Shown: positions 19,084-27,883 of the stretch, in pieces
How the letters are laid out: every line of letters begins with the position of its first letter
Position numbering within the stretch: the first letter of the stretch is position 1
Assembly: GCA_002449265.1 (NCBI GenBank)
Contig: DKCV01000016.1
Location: 39,934-103,933 of the forward strand
Reading direction: 5' to 3'
Length of the DNA stretch: 64,000 nt
From: Caryophanales bacterium UBA6865
GTDB lineage: Bacteria > Bacillota_I > Bacilli_A > RFN20 > CAG-826
Position numbers and translations under genes: made by a program
The notes under the pieces: model-generated
Seen by the model: the letters and a program-made list of their open reading frames with translations, nothing else
Told to the model about the DNA's origin: nothing
Database searches by the model: none

Positions 19084-20762
19084 TATTCATCCGCTCCTTT
19101 CAAAGACGTATTGAAGGCATCACGCAAGCCGTTTCCAAATAGATTAAAGCAAATCATAAGTAAGGAAATGATGATGCAGGGGAAAAGAAGCACGTGCGGA
19201 TAGGTCTTTAAACCCGCGCTTTGCCCTTCGTTAAGAAGAGTGCCGATTGAGGATAAGCCGCTTGTCGAGAAATTGATAATGCCTAAGTAGGATAAGCTAG
19301 ATTCGCTAAAGATAACGCTTGGAATCATTAAAACGCTAGAAGTGACAAGCGTTCCAATCGCGTTAGGCAAAATATGTCTGAAGATTAATCGCGAGTCCTT
19401 TGCGCCGAGCGTTCTACTCGCTAAAACGTATTCTTGGCCCTTGAAGCGATAGAATTGCATACGGGTCGTAGAAGCTACCCCAGTCCAGCCAGAATAGACG
19501 AAGGCGATAAGGAAAGATAGAACGATAATCCCTGCTTCGCCTAAAGCGTTTTTGAGTTCCAAATTGTTTACAAACTGGATGGAACATATCGTCAAGATGA
19601 TGATCGAGGGGATATTTGCGATGATATCGGTGATGCGTTCCATCACTAAATCCACCGTCCCGCCATAATATCCAGAAATTGCGCCCCAGATTAAGCCGAT
19701 AATGAAATTGATCGCACTAATGACGATACCTAGTAGCAAGGAGAATCTAGTGCCTTCCGCTAAACGGAGGAAGATATCTTTCCCTTGGTCATTTGCACCG
19801 AAGAAATAGTATGGCTTGAAGCCGTTTTTATAGGTGAAATAATCAAAATAATCGACACGAATCGTATATTCGCCGTTTTCGATTTTGCCGTAAACGTAAT
19901 TGCCATCAGCGTCTTTTTGATAGATTTCTTTAAACGTTCTATCGTGGCCTTTGCCTTCTGTGACTGGGACGATATTGTTTTGGTTCCAGGTGTATGGTTT
20001 TTCTTTTCCGCTGCGCTTTGCCTTGACTTCGTAATAGCAGTTCGGGTTTTGGTTATAGTACATCTGCACTTGGTCGATGATGTTATTGATGATGTTTTCG
20101 CTAGCGCCATCGTTTTGTAGTTCCTCTTTATAGCGAGCGATATAAGTTTCGCTATCGACAAGAGGATGGAGGATTTTGCTTCCCTCCGATTGTTCTTTGT
20201 CGTAAGCGACGAGATTATTGTACACTTCAGGTGTGACTTTCACGATTTTGCAGCCGACGGCATAAGAATCGATTCTCACGTTATAAGTCGTGGTTTTGAT
20301 TGCTCCGACTTGCGTCACGGTCGTCGATTCTAATTTCACGAATGGCTTATGGTTAGAGTCATCGTTCTTCTTAATGAGATAATCGACCTCGCTATAGGAT
20401 TTCACTTCCGTCCCATCCCAGAAACCGCTGCCTTTGAACATCGGGTTATAGGGGAGAGCGTACTTAAAGTTCGTATCCTCGTAGCCATCGGGGAAATCTT
20501 TCGTAGAGACATGCGCTTTTGGTGAAGCTAATGGGACAATAATCGCAAATAAAGCGATTAGCAAAATAATGATCGCAGCAACGATAGACGCTTTGTTTTT
20601 GGCAAAGCGGTTGAAGCAGTCATGAAGGTATGAAACTGGCTTCGTTTCGAATGCTTGATCATGAAGACTTGAATGGTCAGGAAGCTCTTGAAATAGAGAT
20701 TGATCCAACTTGGAAGCGTCCATAATGGATTCATTTGTCGTTTTCATTTCATTCTGTTCCAT
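19083..20762 (-). CDS. oppC: Oligopeptide ABC transporter permease OppC with large extracellular loop
   Basis: 559 aa, against about 300 for ordinary OppC. Residues 1-58 are cytoplasmic, TM1 is about 59-79, and the next membrane segment starts only near residue 337 (FSLLLGIVISAINFIIGLIW). The roughly 255 residues between them should lie outside the cell. The permease core is normal and contains the EAA loop SRTLGAKDSRLIFRHILPN, which contacts the ATPases, and the C-terminal FNLFGNGLRDAF motif. One-base overlaps (TAATG) with both oppB and oppD show tight coupling. The loop may act as a lid or docking surface for the very large OppA, which is inference. The OppC2 loop (31420-32913) shares the VR-DSY element, so the extension is old. 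Confidence 0.92.
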   Translation of the reverse strand: MEQNEMKTTNESIMDASKLDQSLFQELPDHSSLHDQAFETKPVSYLHDCFNRFAKNKASIVAAIIILLIALFAIIVPLASPKAHVSTKDFPDGYEDTNFKYALPYNPMFKGSGFWDGTEVKSYSEVDYLIKKNDDSNHKPFVKLESTTVTQVGAIKTTTYNVRIDSYAVGCKIVKVTPEVYNNLVAYDKEQSEGSKILHPLVDSETYIARYKEELQNDGASENIINNIIDQVQMYYNQNPNCYYEVKAKRSGKEKPYTWNQNNIVPVTEGKGHDRTFKEIYQKDADGNYVYGKIENGEYTIRVDYFDYFTYKNGFKPYYFFGANDQGKDIFLRLAEGTRFSLLLGIVISAINFIIGLIWGAISGYYGGTVDLVMERITDIIANIPSIIILTICSIQFVNNLELKNALGEAGIIVLSFLIAFVYSGWTGVASTTRMQFYRFKGQEYVLASRTLGAKDSRLIFRHILPNAIGTLVTSSVLMIPSVIFSESSLSYLGIINFSTSGLSSIGTLLNEGQSAGLKTYPHVLLFPCIIISLLMICFNLFGNGLRDAFNTSLKGADE

Positions 20763-21781
20763 TATTTTTTACCTCCCATACGAATGCGCGGATCAACTAA
20801 GCCATACGAAACGTCTACGACTAGGCTACCGACAAGCCCAATCAAGATGTAGAACATCGAAACGAATTGGAAAACGTCGTAGTCGCGTTTTTGGATGGAC
20901 TCAAGATATAAGCCACCCACTCCAGGGACGCTGAAGATGTTTTCGATGATCATTGAGCCGCTAAGAATGCCGATGATGGTTCCCAAAATCATCGGGAAGA
21001 TTGGGACAAGGCTATTGCGGAAAGCGTGACGAACGGTCGCTTGTGTCTTCGTTAAGCCTTTCGTTCTAGCAAGTAGCATAAAATCACTTGTGAGGACTTC
21101 CGTTAGCTCAGCACGAGTATAACGGGCAAATCCCGCTATGGATCCGAATGACATCGCTAGAATCGGAAGAATCATTGATTTGAACACTTCTGGATTACTC
21201 CATCCTCCTGGGTAAAGGCTATAGTCATAGACCATCGGAGGAAGGATTTTCCAAACGTAGCCAAAATAGTTTTGAAGCAAGAACGCAAATACGAAAGAGG
21301 GGATGGAAATGAAAAGCATAACCACAATATTTAAGACGTGGTCATCCCATTTGTTTTTGCGTAATGCCATATAGATGCCTAAAGCAATTCCAAGAGGAAC
21401 GCTGATGATGATGCTATAGAGATTAATCAAAATGGTCGGCGTCATGCGCTTAAACAAAACTTCAGGAGGGGTAGAGAGCCATTCGACCTTGTAGCTATAG
21501 CCCCATTTCGATTGATTGTTCGGATTGAAAAATGCCACAATCCAATTTCCAAGCTGCTCGAATACGGGGATTGTCTCGTATTGCCCATTTGGGAGTTTCC
21601 TCATTCGCCCTTGATTTACTAGACTCATATAGAAAACTTCCGGGTCTTTTAGACCGCTATCATTAGTGATTGGAAGTAATCGAATCATGATAAAGCAAAG
21701 GAAAAAGATTACTAGGAACGTGAAAATCATGAGGATCACACGTTGAAGGATATAGAGAAGTGTTTGTTTTGTTTGCCTCAT
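20762..21781 (-). CDS. oppB: Oligopeptide ABC transporter permease OppB
   Basis: 339 aa. The N-terminus has the LLYILQRVILMIFTF helix of OppB/DppB proteins, about six membrane segments follow, and the EAA loop reads ARTKGLTKTQATVRHAFRN. The C-terminus ends in SYGLVDPRIRMG, the family hallmark. Between TM1 and TM2 the external loop (about residues 40-100) contains a Gln/Asn/Trp-rich stretch somewhat longer than in OppB2. It is the first permease gene after oppA, separated from it by a hairpin at 21805-21838, and its stop overlaps the oppC start. It forms the transmembrane channel with OppC. Confidence 0.94.
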   Translation of the reverse strand: MRQTKQTLLYILQRVILMIFTFLVIFFLCFIMIRLLPITNDSGLKDPEVFYMSLVNQGRMRKLPNGQYETIPVFEQLGNWIVAFFNPNNQSKWGYSYKVEWLSTPPEVLFKRMTPTILINLYSIIISVPLGIALGIYMALRKNKWDDHVLNIVVMLFISIPSFVFAFLLQNYFGYVWKILPPMVYDYSLYPGGWSNPEVFKSMILPILAMSFGSIAGFARYTRAELTEVLTSDFMLLARTKGLTKTQATVRHAFRNSLVPIFPMILGTIIGILSGSMIIENIFSVPGVGGLYLESIQKRDYDVFQFVSMFYILIGLVGSLVVDVSYGLVDPRIRMGGKK

Positions 21782-21804
21782 TTTGCTTTTCCCTTCTTAC
21801 AAAT

Positions 21805-21838
21805 ATTTGGATAGACGCCTTTTAGCGCCTATCCAAAT
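21805..21838 (-). other. Intercistronic stem-loop between oppA and oppB
   Basis: ATTTGGATAG (21805-21814) pairs perfectly with CTATCCAAAT (21829-21838), with an additional CGC/GCG inside. No T-run follows on the minus strand, so it is more likely an mRNA stabiliser or partial attenuator that keeps binding protein in excess over permease. A comparable hairpin lies in the same place in the second operon. Confidence 0.7.
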
Positions 21839-21856
21839 GAGTATCGGATGAAGTGA

Positions 21857-24601
21857 TTAATCTTCGTTTCCGTATGAGATGTAAATGTTAGAAAGATCTT
21901 GGTTTTGGCTATTCACGAAATTCCTCCATTCACCGTTATTGTAGTTGAACTTCATGAAGCGGATTCCGCCATAGCCGACGAGGTTGATATAGGATTCCGT
22001 CGCGTTTTCGATCTTTAAGCCCGTTAGGCTAGAAGTGCCGCGTGCGACAATCGGGATGGCCTCGAAGCGGTTGATGACGCCAGCTTCGGTACCGGCGAGG
22101 ATGGTGAGCTTCTTCTTGTGAGCCGCCTCCCAGGCTGGGCGAGTCGCGTCGGTGAGCTCGTCGTAGTCGCCCTCGGTCATGTTGTTCATCTCCTGGTACC
22201 AGGCGTCGTAGCTCTTCGTCTCGCCAGCGCCCTTTTCCCCGTCGCCGTTCAGGTCGATCCAGAGGTTCTCGTTGTCTTGCTTCCCCTTGAAGCCGTACTC
22301 GCAGGTGCTCGTGAAGCTCTTGTCGAGATAGACCTGCATCAATCCATAAGGGTTGATGGCGGCCCCGCCCCAAATCGAGAAGATCATGTCGTAGTTGCCT
22401 TGCTTGGCGCTATTGTAGTAGTCCTCGTCCTTCTGGGTGTGGAGGTTGAGCGTGATGGCGTCTTTCTCGCCCTTGAGCAAGCCGTCCTCCTCCTGGAGCT
22501 TACCGACCGCGAGGTTTATCGCGTCGCTCCACGCTTTGTTGATAAAGGCGTACATCGCCTTCGTCGTCTCGGTCGTGTCGTCGTAGACGCGGAACTCGAT
22601 GTCGATGCTGTTGCCGGGGACAAGGTGCCCATCGGAGGTGCTATTCAGCTCGTCCTTGATGCCTTTGGCGATGTACTGGACCGCGAGGCTTTTGTTGTAG
22701 CCGACCGCGCTTTCGGATAGCGCCTTCTTTTCGCCGATCGTCTCTCCGCCGAGATTCCCGTAGACCATGCCGTAGACGCTTTTGCCCTCCGCGGTGTTGC
22801 GGTACATCTCGCCGGTCGCGACGTTAGCGATGTATAGGTCGTTGAGGAGCCCCGTGAAGCCCTTCGAGCCGGCCGTGGTGCTCGCCGCGAAGGCGTTGCG
22901 GTCGATCGAAAGGGAGAGCCCGGTGCGGAAGTCCTTGTTGGCCAATATGGTCTTGTTGCCGTTCCCGCTCTGCCTCTCCCTGAGCTTATTCCGCTCGGTG
23001 TTGAAGGAGAGCTTCTGGGTGTAGGACTCGTAGGTCGTGGTGCGCCTGCCGGACTTCCCGTATTTTTCCATGTCGGTCTTGTTGAGGTCGATGTCGTCGA
23101 GGTTCCCTTTCATGAACTCCTCGACGGCGGTCTGGTGGTCCTTGATGATGCGGGTGTAGACGCGGTCCATCTGGAACTGGCCGTTGTGTGCCCCATCCGA
23201 GTAGCCGTACCATCTGTCGTTCTTCTCGATGGTGATGGAGGTGCCGCTCTCGAAGCCGGTGAGGCGGTACGGGCCGTAGGACATGTAATTCTCGACGCTA
23301 TTGGTCGCGTATTTGGTCGACTTGGCGTTGGCGCCGGTGTCGATTGTTAGCTTGTCGTAGAGAGGGATGTTGACGAGCCAGTTGCTCGTGAGGGCGAACT
23401 TGAGGTCGAGGGCGGAGATGGTCTTCGATAGATATAGCCTCAGCGTGTAGTCGTCCTTGGCCTGGATGCCGATGTCGTCGCTGCTGATCTCGACTGACTC
23501 GTGGGCGATGTTGGCGAATAGCGGGAGCTCCCAGTACCAGCTCGGGTTCGCGAACTGGTTCGCGGAGCCGATTGCGCTGACGACAGTCTTCAGGTCTTCC
23601 TTCAATTGCTTCGTGCCGTATTTCTCGCTCCACTGCGCGTTTTCTTTCTCTTTTGTGGTGATCTTCGTGAGGACCTCGTTCTTGTCGAATTCGTCGATGT
23701 CGATGCTCGGCTGGTTCTCGAAGACCCAGTCGCTGACGCTAGCGGTCTTCGCGAACTCGTCCCATTTGTCCTTGTTGGTGGAGTTGGAGTGGTCAACGTA
23801 TTTCCATAGATAGTAGGCGGTCCCGTTAGTGATGCGCTGGGCGGCCGCCTTCGCCGCGGAGCCGAAGTTGTTGTCGTATTGCTTCAGAAGCGTGTAGAAG
23901 TTCGGGGAGTTGTCGCCGATGTTGTCGCCGAAGATGGCTTTGACGTAGGCGTTCTCTGCCCCGAGGTTGATGTACCAGTAGCCGTTGCTATTGGAGATGA
24001 TACCGTTGGTGGTCTTCGCTAGCTCCGTGTAGGCGCTCTCGATGGTGCTTCTGCCGTTTTTGTAGTAGGTCTCGGCGTTGGCCAAAACCAAATTGCCGTT
24101 ATAGTAGCTATCGGCGCGGAAGTTCGCGAGCTTAGGGTTGAGGAGGCGCTCCATGGAGTCGACGTAGTCCTTGGCCTTGATGTCGGATCCATCCTCCCAC
24201 TTCGCCTTCTTGTTGAGCGGGATCTCCCAGACCTGGCCCTTGCTCCAGTCCGTCGAGTAGTATTTGCTCTTGATCGAGTCGTACTCGTCGCCGCTAAGAT
24301 CGGCAGGGTCGATGGAGAGAGGCATGTCGCTAGCCATCTCGGCGACGAACTTGTAGCCGTCTTTGGTATCGTTCAATATGCAATCGTATAGGCCGATCTC
24401 GGTGAAGCTAGTGATGTAGGATTCGTCGTTGGTCTGCCAGTTGTGGACGTTCCAGTTGGTCGGGGACGTCGAAAGATATGTGCGGTAGGTGTAGCCGCTA
24501 TCTTTCTCTGCGGTTGGGCCTTTTCTTCCGCCGCACGCAGTGAGAGCAAGGATTGCCGCTAGCGAGAGAAAGCCGGTGCCTAATAGTTGTTTTCTTTTCA
24601 T
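21857..24601 (-). CDS. oppA: Oligopeptide-binding lipoprotein OppA (SBP family 5) with GC-rich interior
   Basis: 914 aa. The lipobox is LTACG with Cys23. The mature protein has the peptide-binding family 5 pattern: KWEDGSDIKAKDYVDSMERL near residue 135, SYGPYRLTGFESGTS in the middle, and a late RNAFAASTTAGSKGF-like region. It should capture oligopeptides outside and deliver them to OppB/OppC. At 914 aa it is far larger than the usual 540-600. Codon use is striking: from about 22,080 to 24,480 third positions are mostly G or C, while the signal-peptide codons and the last 70 or so codons look like the host. A hand count gives 36 G+C in 60 at 22141-22200, against 24 in 60 at 24661-24720. The GC bias opens long spurious frames on the other strand. 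Function secure; origin of the mosaic uncertain. Confidence 0.92.
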   Translation of the reverse strand: MKRKQLLGTGFLSLAAILALTACGGRKGPTAEKDSGYTYRTYLSTSPTNWNVHNWQTNDESYITSFTEIGLYDCILNDTKDGYKFVAEMASDMPLSIDPADLSGDEYDSIKSKYYSTDWSKGQVWEIPLNKKAKWEDGSDIKAKDYVDSMERLLNPKLANFRADSYYNGNLVLANAETYYKNGRSTIESAYTELAKTTNGIISNSNGYWYINLGAENAYVKAIFGDNIGDNSPNFYTLLKQYDNNFGSAAKAAAQRITNGTAYYLWKYVDHSNSTNKDKWDEFAKTASVSDWVFENQPSIDIDEFDKNEVLTKITTKEKENAQWSEKYGTKQLKEDLKTVVSAIGSANQFANPSWYWELPLFANIAHESVEISSDDIGIQAKDDYTLRLYLSKTISALDLKFALTSNWLVNIPLYDKLTIDTGANAKSTKYATNSVENYMSYGPYRLTGFESGTSITIEKNDRWYGYSDGAHNGQFQMDRVYTRIIKDHQTAVEEFMKGNLDDIDLNKTDMEKYGKSGRRTTTYESYTQKLSFNTERNKLRERQSGNGNKTILANKDFRTGLSLSIDRNAFAASTTAGSKGFTGLLNDLYIANVATGEMYRNTAEGKSVYGMVYGNLGGETIGEKKALSESAVGYNKSLAVQYIAKGIKDELNSTSDGHLVPGNSIDIEFRVYDDTTETTKAMYAFINKAWSDAINLAVGKLQEEDGLLKGEKDAITLNLHTQKDEDYYNSAKQGNYDMIFSIWGGAAINPYGLMQVYLDKSFTSTCEYGFKGKQDNENLWIDLNGDGEKGAGETKSYDAWYQEMNNMTEGDYDELTDATRPAWEAAHKKKLTILAGTEAGVINRFEAIPIVARGTSSLTGLKIENATESYINLVGYGGIRFMKFNYNNGEWRNFVNSQNQDLSNIYISYGNED

Positions 24602-24628
24602 ATTTTTTCCTCCTAATTTAACGCCAAT

Positions 24629-24651
24629 AAGGGCCTCAAACTGAGACCCTT
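24629..24651 (-). other. Stem-loop upstream of oppA
   Basis: AAGGG-C-CTCA pairs with TGAG-A-CCCTT (on the minus strand the middle pair is G-U). No T-run follows, so it is a weak terminator or an mRNA processing/stabilising element between the upstream lipoprotein gene and oppA. Confidence 0.55.
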
Positions 24652-24669
24652 AGGTTTTATCGAATGTTT

Positions 24670-26487
24670 TTATGCAATCGTGTATTTGCTGAAGTCATTG
24701 GTGGTTGTGCCAACATTGCTAACTGTGTAAGTGCAATCAATATAGGAACCGCTGAATTCCGTCACAGGGAGATAAAGCAATGCTTTGACTACTATTTCCT
24801 TGGTTTCGGTATTCACGGCAAACGAACTATAGTTGCTCGATGTTGTGCCAGCGGCACTTTGGAAAATCATTCCAGCATCCGATAGTAGCGTTCCGAATCC
24901 ATTGTTATTCCAAGAGCGGAGAGCAAGCTGATCGAATAGTTGTTGGAATAAGGTATTAGTCTTATTTCCAGCGCCATCGTCATCGCCAATATCGCCTCGA
25001 TAGGTGATTAATTTGCCTGTCGTATCTACTTTCTTTGCTTTCCAGACGGTTTCGTCGATTGCATCGCTTGTAACTGCTTTTGCGGTGAAGGCATTGATTC
25101 CTTCTACGTCCCAAACACTCGTTTTGCCTTCGATTTCTTTCGCGACAATTCCCGATTCCTTGGTTTCGGTTTGGTATGCTTTGCCATCCTTATTGAAGAA
25201 AGCGGCTTCGGTAACGTCTTCTCCTTGCGTCAACTTCATGCTGATGCCGTCTTCTGTGATTTTGTTCACTTCTTGGATCGGAGCAGTGACGCCTTCCCCG
25301 AAGAAATATTCATATAGAGCGGTGGAAGAGCTAGAGCTAGATGAGGATGGAGCTAAGTCAATCGTGACTGTGTAATTCTTCGCATCCGTGACATCTTTGA
25401 ATGCCGTCGTGATTTCAGGCGATTCAAGTTTCTTTGGATAGTAGCTAGGATCGCTTATCGCTTTTTCAAGTTTAGCCACTCTAGCGTTTCCGACATCGCA
25501 TAAGCGAAGTGGAGTATAACCCATTATCCCGGTTTCGTTTGTGGCTACATTCGTGGCATTGCAATAGGTGTACAAATAGAGCGTATCGATTTCGTCATCA
25601 TTATCCGTATCGTCCATGCCAAGCAAGATTGTGCCGCCAGTTTCTAATTTATAAGTCGTCCCATCGTTTGTCGTATAAGACTCTGGGATTCTGTTACTGC
25701 AGCCATAGAGGAGCAGATTGTCGGTGAATAAGGCATCTCCAACGAGCGTCTCGACTTCTTCGCCATCATCCCCTTCGCTCATTTCTGAGGTGAAGGAATA
25801 GCCATCGACTGGCATATCCATATTTACATAATAATAGGAATAATTGGCGAGAGCTCCTGGATAGAACACAGGGTCCCCTTTCTCATTGAAATAGCCTTCG
25901 AAGCCGTTTGTCTCACCTGCTTCATTGGTAAGCATTGCAAGAATAAAGGAATTCGGATCACCGCTTTTATCCGTTTGACCAGGGTCAGATAAATTGAATG
26001 CCGCGGTATAATTTGGAGTATGGACATAGGAAAGCCCGCCATAAGTAAGAGCGGTTCCCGCGCTATTGAAATCCAAGAAATCGATTTCATAGTTATTTGG
26101 AGTTTCCGCTAGCTTATCGAAGAACTTGATGAGCGTCATGTTGTCTTCGCTACGGCTATCGAGTGTCAATTTGTTATCGAAATCCACACGGTCATCCTTA
26201 AGGTGGAGATCGAAGTTTCCAATCTTTGTCGGCGTGATTTTGTGACCGTCGATTTTGACGCTTTCATCGTTACATGTGACGGTATAAGTTTCGTCCTCGC
26301 TCTTGTTCTGACGAATGAGCGATAGATAATCGTCTAAGTTGATAGTTGCGTTGACTTGAACTGCTTTCAAATCCTGCTTGTAGTTTACTTTGTAGACATT
26401 AGATATCTCGTTCTCACCGCACGAAGCCAAAAACATGCTCGCGAGGAGTAGGCTAGATAGAGCTAATGATTTTTTATTAATTTTCAT
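24670..26487 (-). CDS. Lipoprotein of unknown function upstream of oppA
   Basis: 605 aa from the ATG at 26487. The frame is open from 26550, but only this start gives a clean signal (MKINKKSLALSSLLLASMFL, then ASC with Cys23) and it has AAGGAAGG just upstream. The mature protein is acidic and Tyr/Thr-rich; a serine run (SSSSSSSS, about residue 400) separates two parts that both carry repeated ITEDG, KDG and FxNxDGK-like elements. Both halves may be related modules, as if the protein had duplicated. I recognise no named domain. It is the first gene of the opp1 side, 68 bp before oppA, separated by the hairpin at 24629-24651, and may be part of that operon. Function unknown. Confidence 0.8.
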   Translation of the reverse strand: MKINKKSLALSSLLLASMFLASCGENEISNVYKVNYKQDLKAVQVNATINLDDYLSLIRQNKSEDETYTVTCNDESVKIDGHKITPTKIGNFDLHLKDDRVDFDNKLTLDSRSEDNMTLIKFFDKLAETPNNYEIDFLDFNSAGTALTYGGLSYVHTPNYTAAFNLSDPGQTDKSGDPNSFILAMLTNEAGETNGFEGYFNEKGDPVFYPGALANYSYYYVNMDMPVDGYSFTSEMSEGDDGEEVETLVGDALFTDNLLLYGCSNRIPESYTTNDGTTYKLETGGTILLGMDDTDNDDEIDTLYLYTYCNATNVATNETGIMGYTPLRLCDVGNARVAKLEKAISDPSYYPKKLESPEITTAFKDVTDAKNYTVTIDLAPSSSSSSSSTALYEYFFGEGVTAPIQEVNKITEDGISMKLTQGEDVTEAAFFNKDGKAYQTETKESGIVAKEIEGKTSVWDVEGINAFTAKAVTSDAIDETVWKAKKVDTTGKLITYRGDIGDDDGAGNKTNTLFQQLFDQLALRSWNNNGFGTLLSDAGMIFQSAAGTTSSNYSSFAVNTETKEIVVKALLYLPVTEFSGSYIDCTYTVSNVGTTTNDFSKYTIA

Positions 26488-27883
26488 AACTATCGCCTTC
26501 CTTTCTTTCGTTATGTGTAGCAAGAATACAGCCAAACCGCATATTTTCAATGATTATTTTCGCGATTTTCATTTTCTTTAGAAAAAATCGATGTTTTCAT
26601 TCGTAAATTTGCTTCTCTTCTAACTAGAAGAAAAAGTTTGTTTACGTTCTAAGAAAAGGTGTAGCAAGGAAGATTTTTGTCGTTTCAATTTAACGAGTAA
26701 CAAAAATAGTAAACACACTCTGGTAAAACCGCTGATTTATATTGCGCTATTAAAGTTAAGAAACTCGATGAATCCTTGCTTTTATAGGGGAAGAGTAGCT
26801 ATAACGATTCCGTTTTTATAAAGCCTATTCAGGGCACGCCAGGGATAAGACGGTCAGCCGTTTTTGCTACTTCCCATTTTCTAGACCGAATAACATTTTT
26901 GGCGCGCTTTTTAGTCATCAACCCTATAGGAATGCTAAAGAAAGTCAGCTATAACGGGTTTTACTTATGGATTTCTCTAAAAGAGCGTATTTGTTAAAGG
27001 GTTCTAGAAGCTTTATTAGGGATAAGGAGAATAATCGCCATCATAGACTATGCCAAACTCTTCTATGGTTATCTTGTAGCTATTAGGATTATTGATCCGC
27101 CCTCAATTTAAATTCTTTCTATGCCTCACAAAAGAAAAGACCCTTCTGTTAGCTAATCTAACGATTGGGTCTTGCCTCAAAACTACTGGTATTTTTTGTT
27201 AAGTTTGTTAAACCTGTTAAACTTTAAATTTTATTAAGTTTGTTATATTTATTTTAGTAAAAAGGCGCAAAAAACAACATCTATCATGTTAGGCCAAATT
27301 AAATTGAAGAAAGGGAACCCACGCTTCTATAACGATTAAAGACCGCGAACATAGGATTGGTAGAACTTGTTCCGTTTGTAATGGCTATCGTTCCCCTTAC
27401 GGCGATGCGTGCGGTTATTAAGGAAATTTGTTTTGTCTCGCCTTTTCCTTGCAGGGCTTTTATCAATAAGTCCGTCACTTTTTTCTTAGTGGCACGCCAT
27501 TACAGTAAATGCCAAAAGCAAAAAAATAGAGAATCATCCCTTGCATGCACTTTGAAGCTTTTTCATCAATGACATTTGTGTCAAAAAAATAAATTCATGT
27601 GGAACGAATGAAATGAGAAATCAATAAATTAATTTTTAGGTAAATAGAATTAATTTCTTGTTGGAATCGCTTTAAGTTCTAGAAGTTTTGCGTATGACAA
27701 AAAATAAAAATACTAAATATAGTATTAAAATTAAATTAAAAATTAACAAAAATATAAAAACAGATGGCAAACACTACACATTTAAATATCTTAGAAGCAT
27801 AGTTAAACAATGCTTGACATTTAAATAAAAACCTTGAAATTATCCTTTATAAAAACGCGTCTATACGCGGAAGGAGAAGTGAA
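26488..27883. other. 1.4-kb region without intact gene between the divergent opp operons
   Basis: No frame of convincing coding character spans this stretch. Stops are frequent in all frames. It contains a hairpin at 27137-27173, a TTAAGTTTGTTA direct repeat with an inverted GTTAAACTTTAA (27197-27247), and several scattered copies of CTATAACG (near 26,795, 26,950 and 27,332). A minus-strand piece around 27,010-27,100 reads like protein (NPNSYKITIEEFGIVYDGD) but is soon interrupted; it may be the remains of a surface-protein gene. The promoter of oppA2 lies at the right end; TTGACA occurs at about 27,812, but no -10 box stands at a good distance. Confidence 0.5.
27137..27173. terminator. Stem-loop, possibly a bidirectional terminator
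   Basis: AAGACCC (27137-27143) pairs with GGGTCTT (27167-27173) and inside it GTTAG pairs with CTAAC. Neither side has a convincing T-run directly after the stem (TTTCTTTT lies on the minus side), and no intact gene flanks it, so it may be a relic terminator. Confidence 0.5.

Noticed and set aside
22118..22720. 200-codon open frame on the plus strand inside oppA1
   Set aside because: It is antisense to oppA1 in the GC-rich part, has Val/Leu/Ala-rich low-complexity sequence, and lacks a ribosome site. It results from GC-biased codon use on the other strand, as do the frames at 23298-23633 and 23602-23813.
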